Source: Butyrivibrio sp. (lineage in GTDB: Bacteria > Bacillota > Clostridia > Lachnospirales > Lachnospiraceae). From it: a DNA stretch of 37,625 bases. The position numbers and the translations under genes were made by a program. Of the stretch, positions 23,396 through 32,349 are shown in pieces. The notes under the pieces are model-generated. The model searched no databases, had not been told where the DNA came from, and saw only the letters and a list, made by a program, of their open reading frames with translations. Each line of letters starts with the position of its first letter. Within the stretch, counting starts at the first letter, position 1. The stretch lies in assembly GCA_016291375.1 (NCBI GenBank), contig JAEEXE010000029.1, positions 1 through 37,625 of the forward strand, in the 5' to 3' direction.

Positions 23396-25801
23396 ATGTA
23401 TGACTATCTGATTGTACATCAAGTTGATATTATGCTTGCGCTTTCAAGTATATGCGCAATGATCGCTTTTTTTACACTTATAAGTCACAGTATGTCTAAG
23501 CGTAGGAAAACGATCCTGGTTTTGATGCAGGTAGGTGCGGCGATATGGCTTGAAGCTGACAGAATGGCATATCTTTATAAGAGTTCTATCGGTAGGATGG
23601 GATACTTCGCCGTTAGGATCAGTAATTTCTGCGTATTTATGATGACCGCATTCGTGCTGCTTACCATCAGCATGTATCTTGATGATATTCTAAGAAGTGA
23701 AGGTGGAATGACTAATACACCTGTTGCTATCAAGATATCCTATGTGCTTGGGGGTGTGGCACTTTTTTTAGTTATATGTTCACAGTTTACGGGGCTTTAT
23801 TATACTTTTGATGCTTACAATACCTATCACAGATCCAAACTGTTTTTTGTAAGCTATATTTTTCCTTATCTGATCATGATGATACAGATATTCGTACTAG
23901 CCAGATACAGAAAGAGACTAACAGGAAGACTTGCTTTTTCGGTATTTCTATTTGACGTTGTATGTATTATGGCTTCTCTCATTCAATTTTTTGCATACGG
24001 CGTGTCATTGGTCGATATATCTGCAGTTACCATGGTTGTGGGACTATATGTGTTTGCTCTTATAGATATGAATGACAGAGTAGAAAGAGCTAACAAGATA
24101 GAGATTGATGGTCTTAGAGAAAAGCATGAGAGCATGAGAAGACTCTTTGAAAAGACGGCGTCTGCTATGGTTACCGCAATTGATGCCAAAGATGAATTTA
24201 CAAAGGGGCATTCTCTTAGAGTTGCGGAGTATTCAAAAGAGATAGCAAGGCTTGCGGGGATGGATGCCAAAAGCTGCGATGAGGCGTACTTTGCAGGGCT
24301 TATGCATGATGTGGGAAAGGTTGGAATCTCAGATGACATTATTCAAAAAGATTCTGAGTTATCACCTGATGAGAGCGATAAATACAAAAAACATGCAGGA
24401 ATCGGTGCGGATATTCTTGCCAATATAAATGAGTTTCCATCTCTCTATGTGGGAGCCAAATATCATCATGAGAGATATGATGGGAAAGGCTATCCGGATG
24501 GACTTTCCGGTGAAAATATACCGGAGCTTGCACGAATAGTCTCTGTTGCTGACGTATATGATAAGCTTACTTCCAAAAAAAATCACAGGGATCCTCTGCC
24601 TCAGAGTACTGTTAGAGAAGAAATATTAAAAAGGGCCGGAACACAGCTTGATCCGGGTTTTTGCGACATCATGGTGGATATGATAGATCATGATACGGAA
24701 TATATGATGAGAGAAACTGACAACTTCCTTGAAAGCCGTAAGAGTGACGACCTTATAACATCCGGAGAGATGTATTTTACGGAGTACAAGGAGCATATAT
24801 CTGAGGGTATACAGATAACTGACAGCATTATGAGGTTAGAACTTGATTATCAGCCTGAGGTTGGCTTTGATGAGACTGTTTCTATTCCTACCATCATACT
24901 CTTTGACTCTCATGACGGATGTGTACACAGTGATGATAGAGAGATAAGACTTTTGGAGTATCTGGAATATTGCGAGATATGGTTTGACGGGCACACCATA
25001 GATACAGTGGCCCGTGATATAAGAGTGCAGGAACTTCAGACTATAGAAAGCAATGCTAATGACAAAAAGGGAGTTGTACATTATGTGATCGAAGCTGTTA
25101 AATACAGAGACCATGTAAGGCTTAAGATGGGTAGCAGCGGGCAGCAGCTTGATATTACTGTGGCTCTTCCTGATGCAATAAGGTATTGCTACCTTGCATT
25201 TACCGGAGAACATTGCCATGTAATGAATGTCACACTTACGGATACCGGTGAGAAGGTAGATGAAAGATATATCCCAAGGATAGTACAGGAAGTTACATAC
25301 ACCGAGCGTATAGAGGGAGATGTTCCAAATGTACAGATAGAAGGTTACAGAAAAGCATATTCCGGAACCTTCCATGTTGCTGACGGAATGAGAGTAAAAT
25401 TCCGCACTACAAGTCTTCCCACTGCCAATCTTATCTGGCATTGTGCCTATATTTTGCTGTTTTCATCTGATGATGGATTCCCTCTGGGAATAGATTATAC
25501 AGAGCATTGTTGCCTTCGTCTTGACGGCGAGGATGCCACCAATAACGACCTTGCAGACAATGAGATAAGCGTTCACAAGGATGAGGACTTTAAGGGCTGG
25601 GATGAATGGAAGAAAGTAAACAAAAAAGGCTTTGAGTGTACGGTATTCTTTAAAAGACGGAGAGGCAAGATAACTATCCTAACCAGGAATGCCGGAATAA
25701 CGATTAAGTGTGTAACAAGTATACCGAAGGGAAATGAGAATGTGTACATGTGCCTTACCGGTGATCAGTGCGCTGTTACTGATATAAGAGTGATGTATTA
25801 A
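23396..25801 (+). CDS. HD-GYP protein with N-terminal membrane domain and duplicated C-terminal region
   Basis: An 801-residue protein. The first ~225 residues hold about seven hydrophobic helices in a receptor-like arrangement. The HD-GYP domain (~245-435) is intact: KGHSLRVAEYSKEIARLAG, FAGLMHDVGKVGISDDII, KKHAGIGADIL, AKYHHERYDGKGYPDGLSG and VADVYDKLTSK. Cyclic di-GMP hydrolysis is therefore expected. The C-terminal ~330 residues are unusual and beta-rich. The ends of two halves resemble each other (IRYCYLAFTGEHCHVMNVTL against NENVYMCLTGDQCAVTDIRV), which indicates an internal duplication of a domain I do not recognise. The gene follows the hybrid kinase by 29 bases with AAAGGAAG upstream of the ATG, so it is probably in the same operon. 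Confidence 0.9.
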   Translation: MYDYLIVHQVDIMLALSSICAMIAFFTLISHSMSKRRKTILVLMQVGAAIWLEADRMAYLYKSSIGRMGYFAVRISNFCVFMMTAFVLLTISMYLDDILRSEGGMTNTPVAIKISYVLGGVALFLVICSQFTGLYYTFDAYNTYHRSKLFFVSYIFPYLIMMIQIFVLARYRKRLTGRLAFSVFLFDVVCIMASLIQFFAYGVSLVDISAVTMVVGLYVFALIDMNDRVERANKIEIDGLREKHESMRRLFEKTASAMVTAIDAKDEFTKGHSLRVAEYSKEIARLAGMDAKSCDEAYFAGLMHDVGKVGISDDIIQKDSELSPDESDKYKKHAGIGADILANINEFPSLYVGAKYHHERYDGKGYPDGLSGENIPELARIVSVADVYDKLTSKKNHRDPLPQSTVREEILKRAGTQLDPGFCDIMVDMIDHDTEYMMRETDNFLESRKSDDLITSGEMYFTEYKEHISEGIQITDSIMRLELDYQPEVGFDETVSIPTIILFDSHDGCVHSDDREIRLLEYLEYCEIWFDGHTIDTVARDIRVQELQTIESNANDKKGVVHYVIEAVKYRDHVRLKMGSSGQQLDITVALPDAIRYCYLAFTGEHCHVMNVTLTDTGEKVDERYIPRIVQEVTYTERIEGDVPNVQIEGYRKAYSGTFHVADGMRVKFRTTSLPTANLIWHCAYILLFSSDDGFPLGIDYTEHCCLRLDGEDATNNDLADNEISVHKDEDFKGWDEWKKVNKKGFECTVFFKRRRGKITILTRNAGITIKCVTSIPKGNENVYMCLTGDQCAVTDIRVMY

Positions 25802-25893
25802 ACAACGTGACAGCATAAAGAGATAATCAACATTTCGTTTATAGTGTGATATTATATATTTATAACTCTATTTCTTTTATCAAAGGAGCTAAC

Positions 25894-26652
25894 ATGCAAA
25901 AGAAGCGCATAATGGTCATTGGAGAAAAAGAGACTTTCCTTGTAAAAGTGCTTGTACAGAAAATAAATGATTCAGGAATGGTGGGAGTGTTTGAAACCTT
26001 TGATATCACCGCTATCGGCGCCGATTGGGAGGGAACAGATCTGGTCACTTTGTATATGAGTGACGGGGACAGACCCAGAGATAATGTCATCCGTTATCTG
26101 ACAGATAAGCTCAACGATGAGGATAAGATGATGATCGCGATCGGAGAGAAGAATGATATAGACTTTGTAGAGAAGAACTTCCCTGTAGCCCTGATATATA
26201 AATCAATAGTTCGCCCGGTTGATAATGCCGAGTATATAAAGATCGTTAAAGAGCATTTTGCAAAAGCAGAGCAGGGCGAATTTAAGAAGACAATCCTTGT
26301 AGTTGATGATGATCCAAGTTATCTTAATCTTGTAAGAGAGTGGCTTAGAGATAAATATAAGGTTTCTATGGTTAGTTCCGGACTCCAGGCAATCAAATGG
26401 CTTGGAAAGAATAAGGCAGATCTGATACTTCTTGATCATGAGATGCCTGTGACATCCGGTCCTCAAGTCCTTGAAATGCTTAGAAGCGATGAGGAAACCA
26501 AGAGGATTCCAGTTATCTTCCTAACAGGTAAAAGCGATAAAGACAGCGTTATGAGCGTTGTTTCTCTTAAGCCCGAAGGCTATCTTTTAAAGACCATAGG
26601 CAAAGCTGAGCTTTTGGAAAAGCTTGAAGAATATTTTATATTGAATAGATAA
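25894..26652 (+). CDS. Receiver-only response regulator with degenerate first receiver
   Basis: A 252-residue protein with two receiver-like halves. The second (residues ~130-250) is a full REC domain: TILVVDDDPSYLNLVREWL, phospho-acceptor D181 in LILLDHEMPVTSGPQVLEML, FLTGKS and GYLLKT. The first (1-120: RIMVIGEKETFLVKVLVQKI, DLVTLYMSDG, ALIYKSIVRPVD) has the length and spacing of a receiver but lacks the acidic pair and the acceptor Asp, so it is a pseudo-receiver, perhaps a docking domain. There is no output domain. It could accept phosphate from the hybrid kinase Hpt upstream or sit as a relay. ATG at 25894 follows AAAGGAG; the frame is open earlier but without a ribosome binding site. 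Confidence 0.85.
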   Translation: MQKKRIMVIGEKETFLVKVLVQKINDSGMVGVFETFDITAIGADWEGTDLVTLYMSDGDRPRDNVIRYLTDKLNDEDKMMIAIGEKNDIDFVEKNFPVALIYKSIVRPVDNAEYIKIVKEHFAKAEQGEFKKTILVVDDDPSYLNLVREWLRDKYKVSMVSSGLQAIKWLGKNKADLILLDHEMPVTSGPQVLEMLRSDEETKRIPVIFLTGKSDKDSVMSVVSLKPEGYLLKTIGKAELLEKLEEYFILNR

Positions 26653-26722
26653 ACGTCGTGGCTATGATAAAAACAAAACTTAAGATGATCTGTTATTATG
26701 TTATTATATAAATAGATTTAGT

Positions 26723-26765
26723 AAAAAAATGCTTACAAGTTTGCTTGCTAAGCATTTTTATTTTA
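26723..26765 (+). terminator. Rho-independent terminator closing the signalling cluster
   Basis: AAAAATGCTTA (26725-26735) pairs with TAAGCATTTTT (26749-26759), an 11-bp stem with a 13-base loop and T-rich end. Confidence 0.9.
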
Positions 26766-26839
26766 AAATAATTTATTCCCCTAGATTATTTTTATAAAAA
26801 TCTATGATATGAATAAATATAGTATGTTGCGGGTATGTT

Positions 26840-27931
26840 ATGAGTAAAAAGCCTTTTGAATTCATAAAGAAAAAACTCAATAGATCAAGTATTATTCTTT
26901 CGCTTACACTTCTTTTTGTGGTTTTGGTTATTGCTGTAGGTTTTATTGTTTTTAGATTCAATATCCTCAGATACAATGTGCAGTCCGAGGATAGGGAATA
27001 TGACAAGTACTACGTTATGATAACGGACAATTATAAGTCTGACTTCTGGCAGGAGATATATAAAGGCGCATTTGACGCTGCCAAGGAGCAGAACATCTAC
27101 GTGGATCTACTGGGAGATGATCTTCCCACACAGTACTCTTGTGAACAACTGATGAAGATTGCCATTGCCTCCAAGGTGGATGGCATTATGGTCTATGCCA
27201 ATGAGTCTGATGAGATGACGGCTCTTATTGACGAAGCGATAGGGGCAGGTATCCCTGTCATAACTCTTTACAGTGATAATACTCATTCCAAGAGAATTAG
27301 TTTTGTTGGTGTAGGAAGCTATAACATCGGAAGAGAGTATGGCAAGCAGATCATAAACATTATTAATGACAAGCATAAGGCGATGGATGAAGATGGCACC
27401 AGGCTTGGAGAGGATGAGATCAACATAGCTATTTTGGTTAACTCTGATGCAAAGGAAACAGGACAGAATGTCCTTATTTCTGCTATCAAGGATGCCATAG
27501 ATAAGGAAAATATCACCGGAAGCAAAGTCTCTTTTTCCATAATTACTGTAAATAACACCAATGCTTTCTCAGTAGAGGAGTCTATCAGAGATATTTTCCT
27601 TGCGGATGATATCCCTGATGTTATAGTCTGCCTTAACGAGCTTAACACCGTCTGCGCGTATCAGGCTCTTGTTGATTTTACCAGAGTAGGTGAAGCAGAT
27701 ATCCTTGGATATTACGACTCTGATGCCATTATAAGAGAGATAGAAAAAGGTACAGTGTACGCCACAGTAGACATAGATACCAAGCAGCTTGGTGAGTACT
27801 GCATAAGTGCTCTTTCTGATTACTATGAATTTGGAAGCACCAGCCAGTACTATACTGCTGATGTAAAACTCATCAATAAGTACAATGTGGATGAGTATCA
27901 TAAACAGAAGGAGGCGGAGCAGGATGAATAG
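26840..27931 (+). CDS. Membrane-anchored sugar-binding sensor protein (XylFII-like)
   Basis: A 363-residue periplasmic-binding-protein type 1 fold (Periplas_BP_4, RbsB-like): KYYVMITDNYKSDFWQEIYKGAFDAAKEQNIYVDLLG, the middle VDGIMVYANESDEMTALIDEAIGAGIPVITLYSDN and IADIL-like closing segments. In place of a lipobox there is an uncleaved N-terminal TM helix (SIILSLTLLFVVLVIAVGFIVF, residues 18-39), so it stays anchored. In Clostridium the anchored XylFII pairs with the LytS kinase and starts sugar signalling; order and overlap here fit that, since the kinase start overlaps this stop by 8 bases. Its own ribosome binding site is weak. A short inverted repeat (TAGATT ... AATCTA, ~26780-26803) lies in the leader. 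Confidence 0.87.
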   Translation: MSKKPFEFIKKKLNRSSIILSLTLLFVVLVIAVGFIVFRFNILRYNVQSEDREYDKYYVMITDNYKSDFWQEIYKGAFDAAKEQNIYVDLLGDDLPTQYSCEQLMKIAIASKVDGIMVYANESDEMTALIDEAIGAGIPVITLYSDNTHSKRISFVGVGSYNIGREYGKQIINIINDKHKAMDEDGTRLGEDEINIAILVNSDAKETGQNVLISAIKDAIDKENITGSKVSFSIITVNNTNAFSVEESIRDIFLADDIPDVIVCLNELNTVCAYQALVDFTRVGEADILGYYDSDAIIREIEKGTVYATVDIDTKQLGEYCISALSDYYEFGSTSQYYTADVKLINKYNVDEYHKQKEAEQDE

Positions 27932-29402
27932 ATTTCTGGATAAGCCCCTTCAGTACAAGATTATAAGTGTATGTGTTCTTGCTAATATCATTATTTTTGT
28001 TGTGAATATCTTTTTGCTTCTTGGTATCAATAGTATGTCCACAGAGATGGAACTTGTATATCAGGACAACAAAAACCTTAATCAGTTGTCGGTATCACTT
28101 TCGAATGTGCAGGATTCAATGACAGAGTATCTAAGTTCCAAGTCATCTGATTCGCTTACTAAGTATTACGACAACGCTCAGCGATTTAGCGCCCTTACGG
28201 ATTCATTGGATGACAAGATCACAGATCTTTCTTTTGGAAGGATGGAGCGAAACATCAAGTACATGTCTCAGAACTACCTTGATCAGGTTTCTCAGACAAT
28301 AGAAGCTAAGCGTGGACGTAATGTTGAGAAGTATCGTGTATACTATGAGAATGCAACAACAATGTACGAGTATATAAATGCATATATAACGAGTCTCAAC
28401 TTAGAGCTTTTTGTCAACAACTCCAAGCATTATTCAGAACTCAACACTGCATTCAGACATTATGAATTTGTAAGTTTTATTGTGATAACCCTGGTAATGG
28501 CAGGTAATATTCTTATTATCACAAGTTTTGTGAGCGCTATTATCATGCCTCTTAGACGTCTTGCTGATTCTGCCAATGAAGTCGCGGAGGGTAATTTTGA
28601 TACGGAGCTTCCGGAGCTGACCAATAATGATGAAATAGGAACAGTGCTTAATGCATTCAACAAGATGCTTATCAGTATCAAGCAGTATATTGAGAAGATA
28701 AGAGAGAGCATGGAAAAAGAGAGATACATGCAGGAAAAAGAACTGATGATGGAATCTCATCTTAAAGATGCTCAGCTTAAGTATCTGCAGGCTCAGATCA
28801 ATCCGCATTTTCTTTTTAATACGCTAAATGCGGGAGCACAGCTTGCCATGATGGAAGGGGCAGACAAGACTTACGAGTATGTACAGACTGTTGCTGATTT
28901 CTACAGGTACAATGTAAACGGCAAAAAGGAAGAAGCGACCATAAGAGAAGAGGTTACGCTTGTAGACAATTACATCAGAATATTAAATGTTCGCTTTGCG
29001 GGCGATATAGGTTATGATAAACAGGTGGATGAAAGACTCCTTGACGTACCCATGCCAAATATGATCTTGCAGCCCATCGTTGAAAATGCGGTTAACCATG
29101 GCATCAGAGAGATGGGAGATAAGGGAAGGATCACCTTGAAGGTTTACAGAGAGGATAACAACGTCTGTATCAGTATTATAGATAACGGTAAGGGTGTCAG
29201 CAGGGAAGATATTGATAAGATCATGAGTGGACACTGGCAGCACAAGGAACATCAGTATGACAACAACGGTATCGGAATGGATAATGTTATATCCAGACTT
29301 CGTTTGTACACTGAGAATATCAATTCCTTCAATATTTTCAGTGAGGGTGAGAATAAGGGATGCGAAGTTACTATAAGGCTTCCCTATAACGATGCTCATT
29401 GA
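27924..29402 (+). CDS. Sensor histidine kinase, YesM/LytS-like
   Basis: A 492-residue kinase. TM1 (IISVCVLANIIIFVVNIFLLLGI) and TM2 (FIVITLVMAGNILIITSFVSAII) flank a ~160-residue helical extracytoplasmic domain resembling four-helix-bundle sensors, suitable for contact with a binding protein rather than for ligand binding. HAMP (PLRRLADSANEVAEGNFD) and a coiled coil follow. The His_kinase domain has H295 in AQINPHFLFNTLNAGAQ, and HATPase_c has IVENAVNHGIREMG and GIGMDNVISRL. ATG at 27924 is preferred over upstream GTG codons because GGAGGCGGAG precedes it and MNRFLDKPLQYKI is a typical start. It lies in one operon with the anchored binding protein and the YesN-like regulator. Confidence 0.92.
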   Translation: MNRFLDKPLQYKIISVCVLANIIIFVVNIFLLLGINSMSTEMELVYQDNKNLNQLSVSLSNVQDSMTEYLSSKSSDSLTKYYDNAQRFSALTDSLDDKITDLSFGRMERNIKYMSQNYLDQVSQTIEAKRGRNVEKYRVYYENATTMYEYINAYITSLNLELFVNNSKHYSELNTAFRHYEFVSFIVITLVMAGNILIITSFVSAIIMPLRRLADSANEVAEGNFDTELPELTNNDEIGTVLNAFNKMLISIKQYIEKIRESMEKERYMQEKELMMESHLKDAQLKYLQAQINPHFLFNTLNAGAQLAMMEGADKTYEYVQTVADFYRYNVNGKKEEATIREEVTLVDNYIRILNVRFAGDIGYDKQVDERLLDVPMPNMILQPIVENAVNHGIREMGDKGRITLKVYREDNNVCISIIDNGKGVSREDIDKIMSGHWQHKEHQYDNNGIGMDNVISRLRLYTENINSFNIFSEGENKGCEVTIRLPYNDAH

Positions 29403-29458
29403 TAAAGCTCTTTTGACAGGACACACTAATCAGTAAATTATTATATTGGGGTTTTTAG

Positions 29459-31054
29459 ATGTATAGAATAATGATCGCCGATGACGAAGGAATAGTCATC
29501 GATTCAATGAAATTCATAATCGAAAAGGAATTCGGAAGCGAATGTGAGGTTCAGTTTGCCAAGACGGGCAGAAGCGTCATAGAGCTTGCGGAGAGGTTCA
29601 GACCTGACATTGCGGTTATGGATATACATATGCCGGGTATCAATGGTATCGAGGCGATAAAGGAGATTCAGCGTTTTTCTGCGGGAACAGTCTTTATTGT
29701 TATGTCTGCCTACGATAAGTTTGATTACGCCAAAGAGGCGATAAAGCTTGGAGTACTTGAGTACATTAATAAGCCCATGGATAAGACAAAGGTTGTAAGT
29801 GTTCTTAGAAAAGCCATGAGTATGATAGACGGAGAGAGGGAAAAGAGAAGTAATGAGCTCAGGATCAAAGAAAAGCTTGAGACCATTGAACCTATCATAG
29901 AAAACGGACTTATCTATGACATCCTTCTTCAGGAGCATTTTGATGAGGATATCGATAACTATAAGACTATCCTTGGTATAAACGAAAACTACGGTTACAT
30001 GATGGCGATTGTCAGCGGTGATTCTCAGGTTGGAAATCATATGACCAATGCTATCGGAAGTTCCGTCAAAATTTCCACCAGATATCAGGAAATAAGAGAC
30101 GCGGTTAAAGACAGCTTTTCCTGTAAGATAGGAAATGTCATGGCTAATAAGATCGCTGTGCTTATTCCTTATAATGATTCCAAGATGGAATACAACGACA
30201 GAACAGAGCTTATAGACAGAGCAAGAGAACTTGCCAGAGGACTTAAGAAGAAAACGGATATTTCCTTCAGAATAGGAATAGGAGGAGTTAAGCCCCTTAG
30301 AGAGCTTGGTGATTCTTACAGAGAGGCTCTTAATGCACTTATTGCAACCACCGGATCTGTAGCCCATGTAGATGACCTTGTTATGGGCTGTGATTATGAG
30401 GATGACTATCCCATAGAGCTTGAAAAACCTATGTTTGATGCAGTGAGTAACGGAGATCTCAATGAGACCCTGGTTACTGCAGGTAAATATACGGATTGGA
30501 TGTGCAACAGGGCAGGTAACGGAGACCTTCAGTCTATGCGCATAAAGGTTCTTGAGTTTGCACTCTATGCAGAAAGACTTGCATTTATGAACGGCGGACA
30601 GACCTATAAATACTCTGCAAGAGATAACTATCTTCCTGAGCTTATGTCAATAGAGACCGCAGCAGGCCTTAAGGACTGGTTTATAGATAAACTTACAGCC
30701 GCTTGCAGGAATGTTATCAGTAAAAGAGAAGAGAAGTCCAATGACATCATCAAAAACGCCAAGTTGTACATAGCGGATAACTTTTCCAAGGAGATATCTC
30801 TTGACGACGTATCAAGGTTTGTAAATATATCACCCTATTATTTCAGTAAGCTTTTCAAGGAAGAGAGCGGTCTTAACTTTATCGAATACCTTACCAATAT
30901 CAGGATTGATAAGGCAAAAGAGCTGCTTACCAGTTCCGACATGTCCATGAAGGAAATATGCGTGGCATGCGGATACACGGACCCCAATTACTTTAGCAGA
31001 AGCTTTAAGAAGAATGTAGGTGTGACACCTACTGAATATAAGGAAGGCAAGTGA
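29459..31054 (+). CDS. Response regulator, YesN-like (REC + AraC-type HTH)
   Basis: A 531-residue regulator. The N-terminal receiver (YRIMIADDEGIVIDSMKFII, acceptor D55 in IAVMDIHMPGINGIEA, YINKPMDK) is followed by a ~280-residue middle region that resembles the variable YesN linker (RIGIGGVKPLRELGDSYREALNAL). The AraC/XylS double HTH is at the C-terminus (~425-531: YIADNFSKEISLDDVSRFVNISPYYFSKLFKEESGLNFIEYLTNIRIDKAKELL ... CGYTDPNYFSRSFKKNVGVTPTEYK). It is the natural partner of the kinase 56 bases upstream and probably activates the transporter operon starting at 32350. Direct repeats upstream of that operon are candidate sites. Confidence 0.93.
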   Translation: MYRIMIADDEGIVIDSMKFIIEKEFGSECEVQFAKTGRSVIELAERFRPDIAVMDIHMPGINGIEAIKEIQRFSAGTVFIVMSAYDKFDYAKEAIKLGVLEYINKPMDKTKVVSVLRKAMSMIDGEREKRSNELRIKEKLETIEPIIENGLIYDILLQEHFDEDIDNYKTILGINENYGYMMAIVSGDSQVGNHMTNAIGSSVKISTRYQEIRDAVKDSFSCKIGNVMANKIAVLIPYNDSKMEYNDRTELIDRARELARGLKKKTDISFRIGIGGVKPLRELGDSYREALNALIATTGSVAHVDDLVMGCDYEDDYPIELEKPMFDAVSNGDLNETLVTAGKYTDWMCNRAGNGDLQSMRIKVLEFALYAERLAFMNGGQTYKYSARDNYLPELMSIETAAGLKDWFIDKLTAACRNVISKREEKSNDIIKNAKLYIADNFSKEISLDDVSRFVNISPYYFSKLFKEESGLNFIEYLTNIRIDKAKELLTSSDMSMKEICVACGYTDPNYFSRSFKKNVGVTPTEYKEGK

Positions 31055-31058
31055 TAAT

Positions 31059-32135
31059 ATGACTCCTGTACAAAAAAATGCTAAGAGGCTTATTTCTTTA
31101 TTGCTGACGTTAATTCTTATGTGCGTAGGCATTATTGGATGTAACAGCGAAGAAGTTGAAAAAAAGAGCAGCAAAGCGGCAGATGATGACAAGATACAGA
31201 TAGGTATGTGCTTTGACTCCTTTGTTATTGAGAGATGGCAGAGGGACAGAGATGTATTTGTTTCCATGGCAAAAGAGCTTGGGGCGGAAGTTGATATCAG
31301 AAACGCTAACGGAGACATAGAAGAGCAAAGGAGACTTATAGATCTTCTCATAAAGAAGGGCGTTGATGCTATAGTTATTATCTGTATTGATTCTGATGCG
31401 CTTAAGGATTCTGTCAAGAAAGCCAAAGAAGAAGGAATAGTAGTGGTTGCTTACGACAGACTCATAAACGATGCAGGAGTTGATCTCTATGTTTCTTTTG
31501 ACAATGAAGAAGTAGGCAAGATGATGGGCCAGGCTATCGTGGATGCCGGTCTTGTGGGCGGCAAAGTTATTATGATATGCGGATCACCTTCAGATAACAA
31601 TGTTCCTCTGGTAGAAGATGGTTTTAGAGGTGTTATGATGAGGAACGGTAACGAGATCATAGACTGTGTATATGCCGACGGCTGGAAAGCTGATATTGCT
31701 TATGAGTATATGTACAACAATATTGATAAGGTCAATGAAGCCGATGCGATAATGTGCGGCAATGACGACCTTGCAAGCAGAGTAGTACAGGCACTTGCAG
31801 AGAGAAGACTTGCAGGCAACAAACTTGTCGTGGGACAGGATGCAGATATAGTTGCTTGCCAGAGAATTGTTGAAGGCACTCAGCTTATGACAGTTTACAA
31901 GCCTATCGAGAAGCTTGCGCAGCAGGCAGCTATCAGCACTATCGAGCTTGTTAAAACCAAAAAACTCTCTGATATAAATATATCCACCATAAGTGACGGA
32001 AGCTTTGATGTACCCTACTTAAAGATAGAACCTCAGAGTGTTACGGAAGATAATATTGATGAAGTGATCATAAAAAGCGGATTCCATCTAAAAGAAGAGG
32101 TTTACCGCAATCGTACGGAGAAGATGCCGGACTGA
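31059..32135 (+). CDS. Sugar-binding lipoprotein (XylF/ChvE-like), part of sensor operon
   Basis: A 358-residue binding lipoprotein. The signal peptide ends in a lipobox with V-G-I-I-G-C (Cys28). The PBP fold matches XylF/ChvE-type proteins: IGMCFDSFVIERWQRDRDVFVSMAKELGAEVDIRNANGDIEEQRRLIDLLIKKGVDAIVIICID, VVAYDRLINDAGVDLYVSFDNEEVGKMMGQAI and CGSPSDNNVPLVEDGF. The W, R, D and N positions usual for monosaccharide binding are present. It begins 5 bases after the regulator and is followed by a terminator, so it belongs with the sensor genes, not with the transporter. It may be a second sugar-presenting protein for the kinase or an alternative ligand carrier for the permease. Confidence 0.87.
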   Translation: MTPVQKNAKRLISLLLTLILMCVGIIGCNSEEVEKKSSKAADDDKIQIGMCFDSFVIERWQRDRDVFVSMAKELGAEVDIRNANGDIEEQRRLIDLLIKKGVDAIVIICIDSDALKDSVKKAKEEGIVVVAYDRLINDAGVDLYVSFDNEEVGKMMGQAIVDAGLVGGKVIMICGSPSDNNVPLVEDGFRGVMMRNGNEIIDCVYADGWKADIAYEYMYNNIDKVNEADAIMCGNDDLASRVVQALAERRLAGNKLVVGQDADIVACQRIVEGTQLMTVYKPIEKLAQQAAISTIELVKTKKLSDINISTISDGSFDVPYLKIEPQSVTEDNIDEVIIKSGFHLKEEVYRNRTEKMPD

Positions 32136-32171
32136 TGCGTGATTAAAAACGCTTATAGCACAAAATTAATG

Positions 32172-32226
32172 TATCCGACTATGACAGCAAAAAAATGCTA
32201 GCATAGTCGGATATTTATTTTTTGGC
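32172..32226 (+). terminator. Rho-independent terminator of the sensor operon
   Basis: TATCCGACTATG (32172-32183) pairs with CATAGTCGGATA (32202-32213), a 12-bp perfect stem, and the tail TTTATTTTTTT follows. It separates the sensor operon from the transporter operon. Confidence 0.92.
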
Positions 32227-32311
32227 ATCATAAAAATTTACAGAACATCATAAATTATTCCTATTTTTTTTATGGTAGATTGTTATTTGTAAAGAGCAGA
32301 TACAAATCTGC
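32226..32311 (+). promoter_or_regulatory. Candidate regulator sites upstream of the sugar transporter operon
   Basis: CATCATAAA occurs at 32226-32234 and 32246-32254, a direct repeat with a 20-base period (about two helical turns), the form bound by AraC-type double-HTH proteins such as the YesN-like regulator. A second element, GCAGAT-ACAA-ATCTGC (32296-32311), is a perfect 6-bp inverted repeat close to the start region. No clean sigma-A promoter is evident between, which fits an activator-dependent promoter. Assignment to the regulator is inference. Confidence 0.5.
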
Positions 32312-32349
32312 AAAAACACTATATTTTTATAGGGAGGGAAATAACAGTT

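Noticed and set aside
29504-30367. Long antisense frame (287 codons) opposite the YesN-like gene
   Set aside because: It has no family features, and the opposite strand encodes a clear REC-AraC protein; codon structure explains the open frame.
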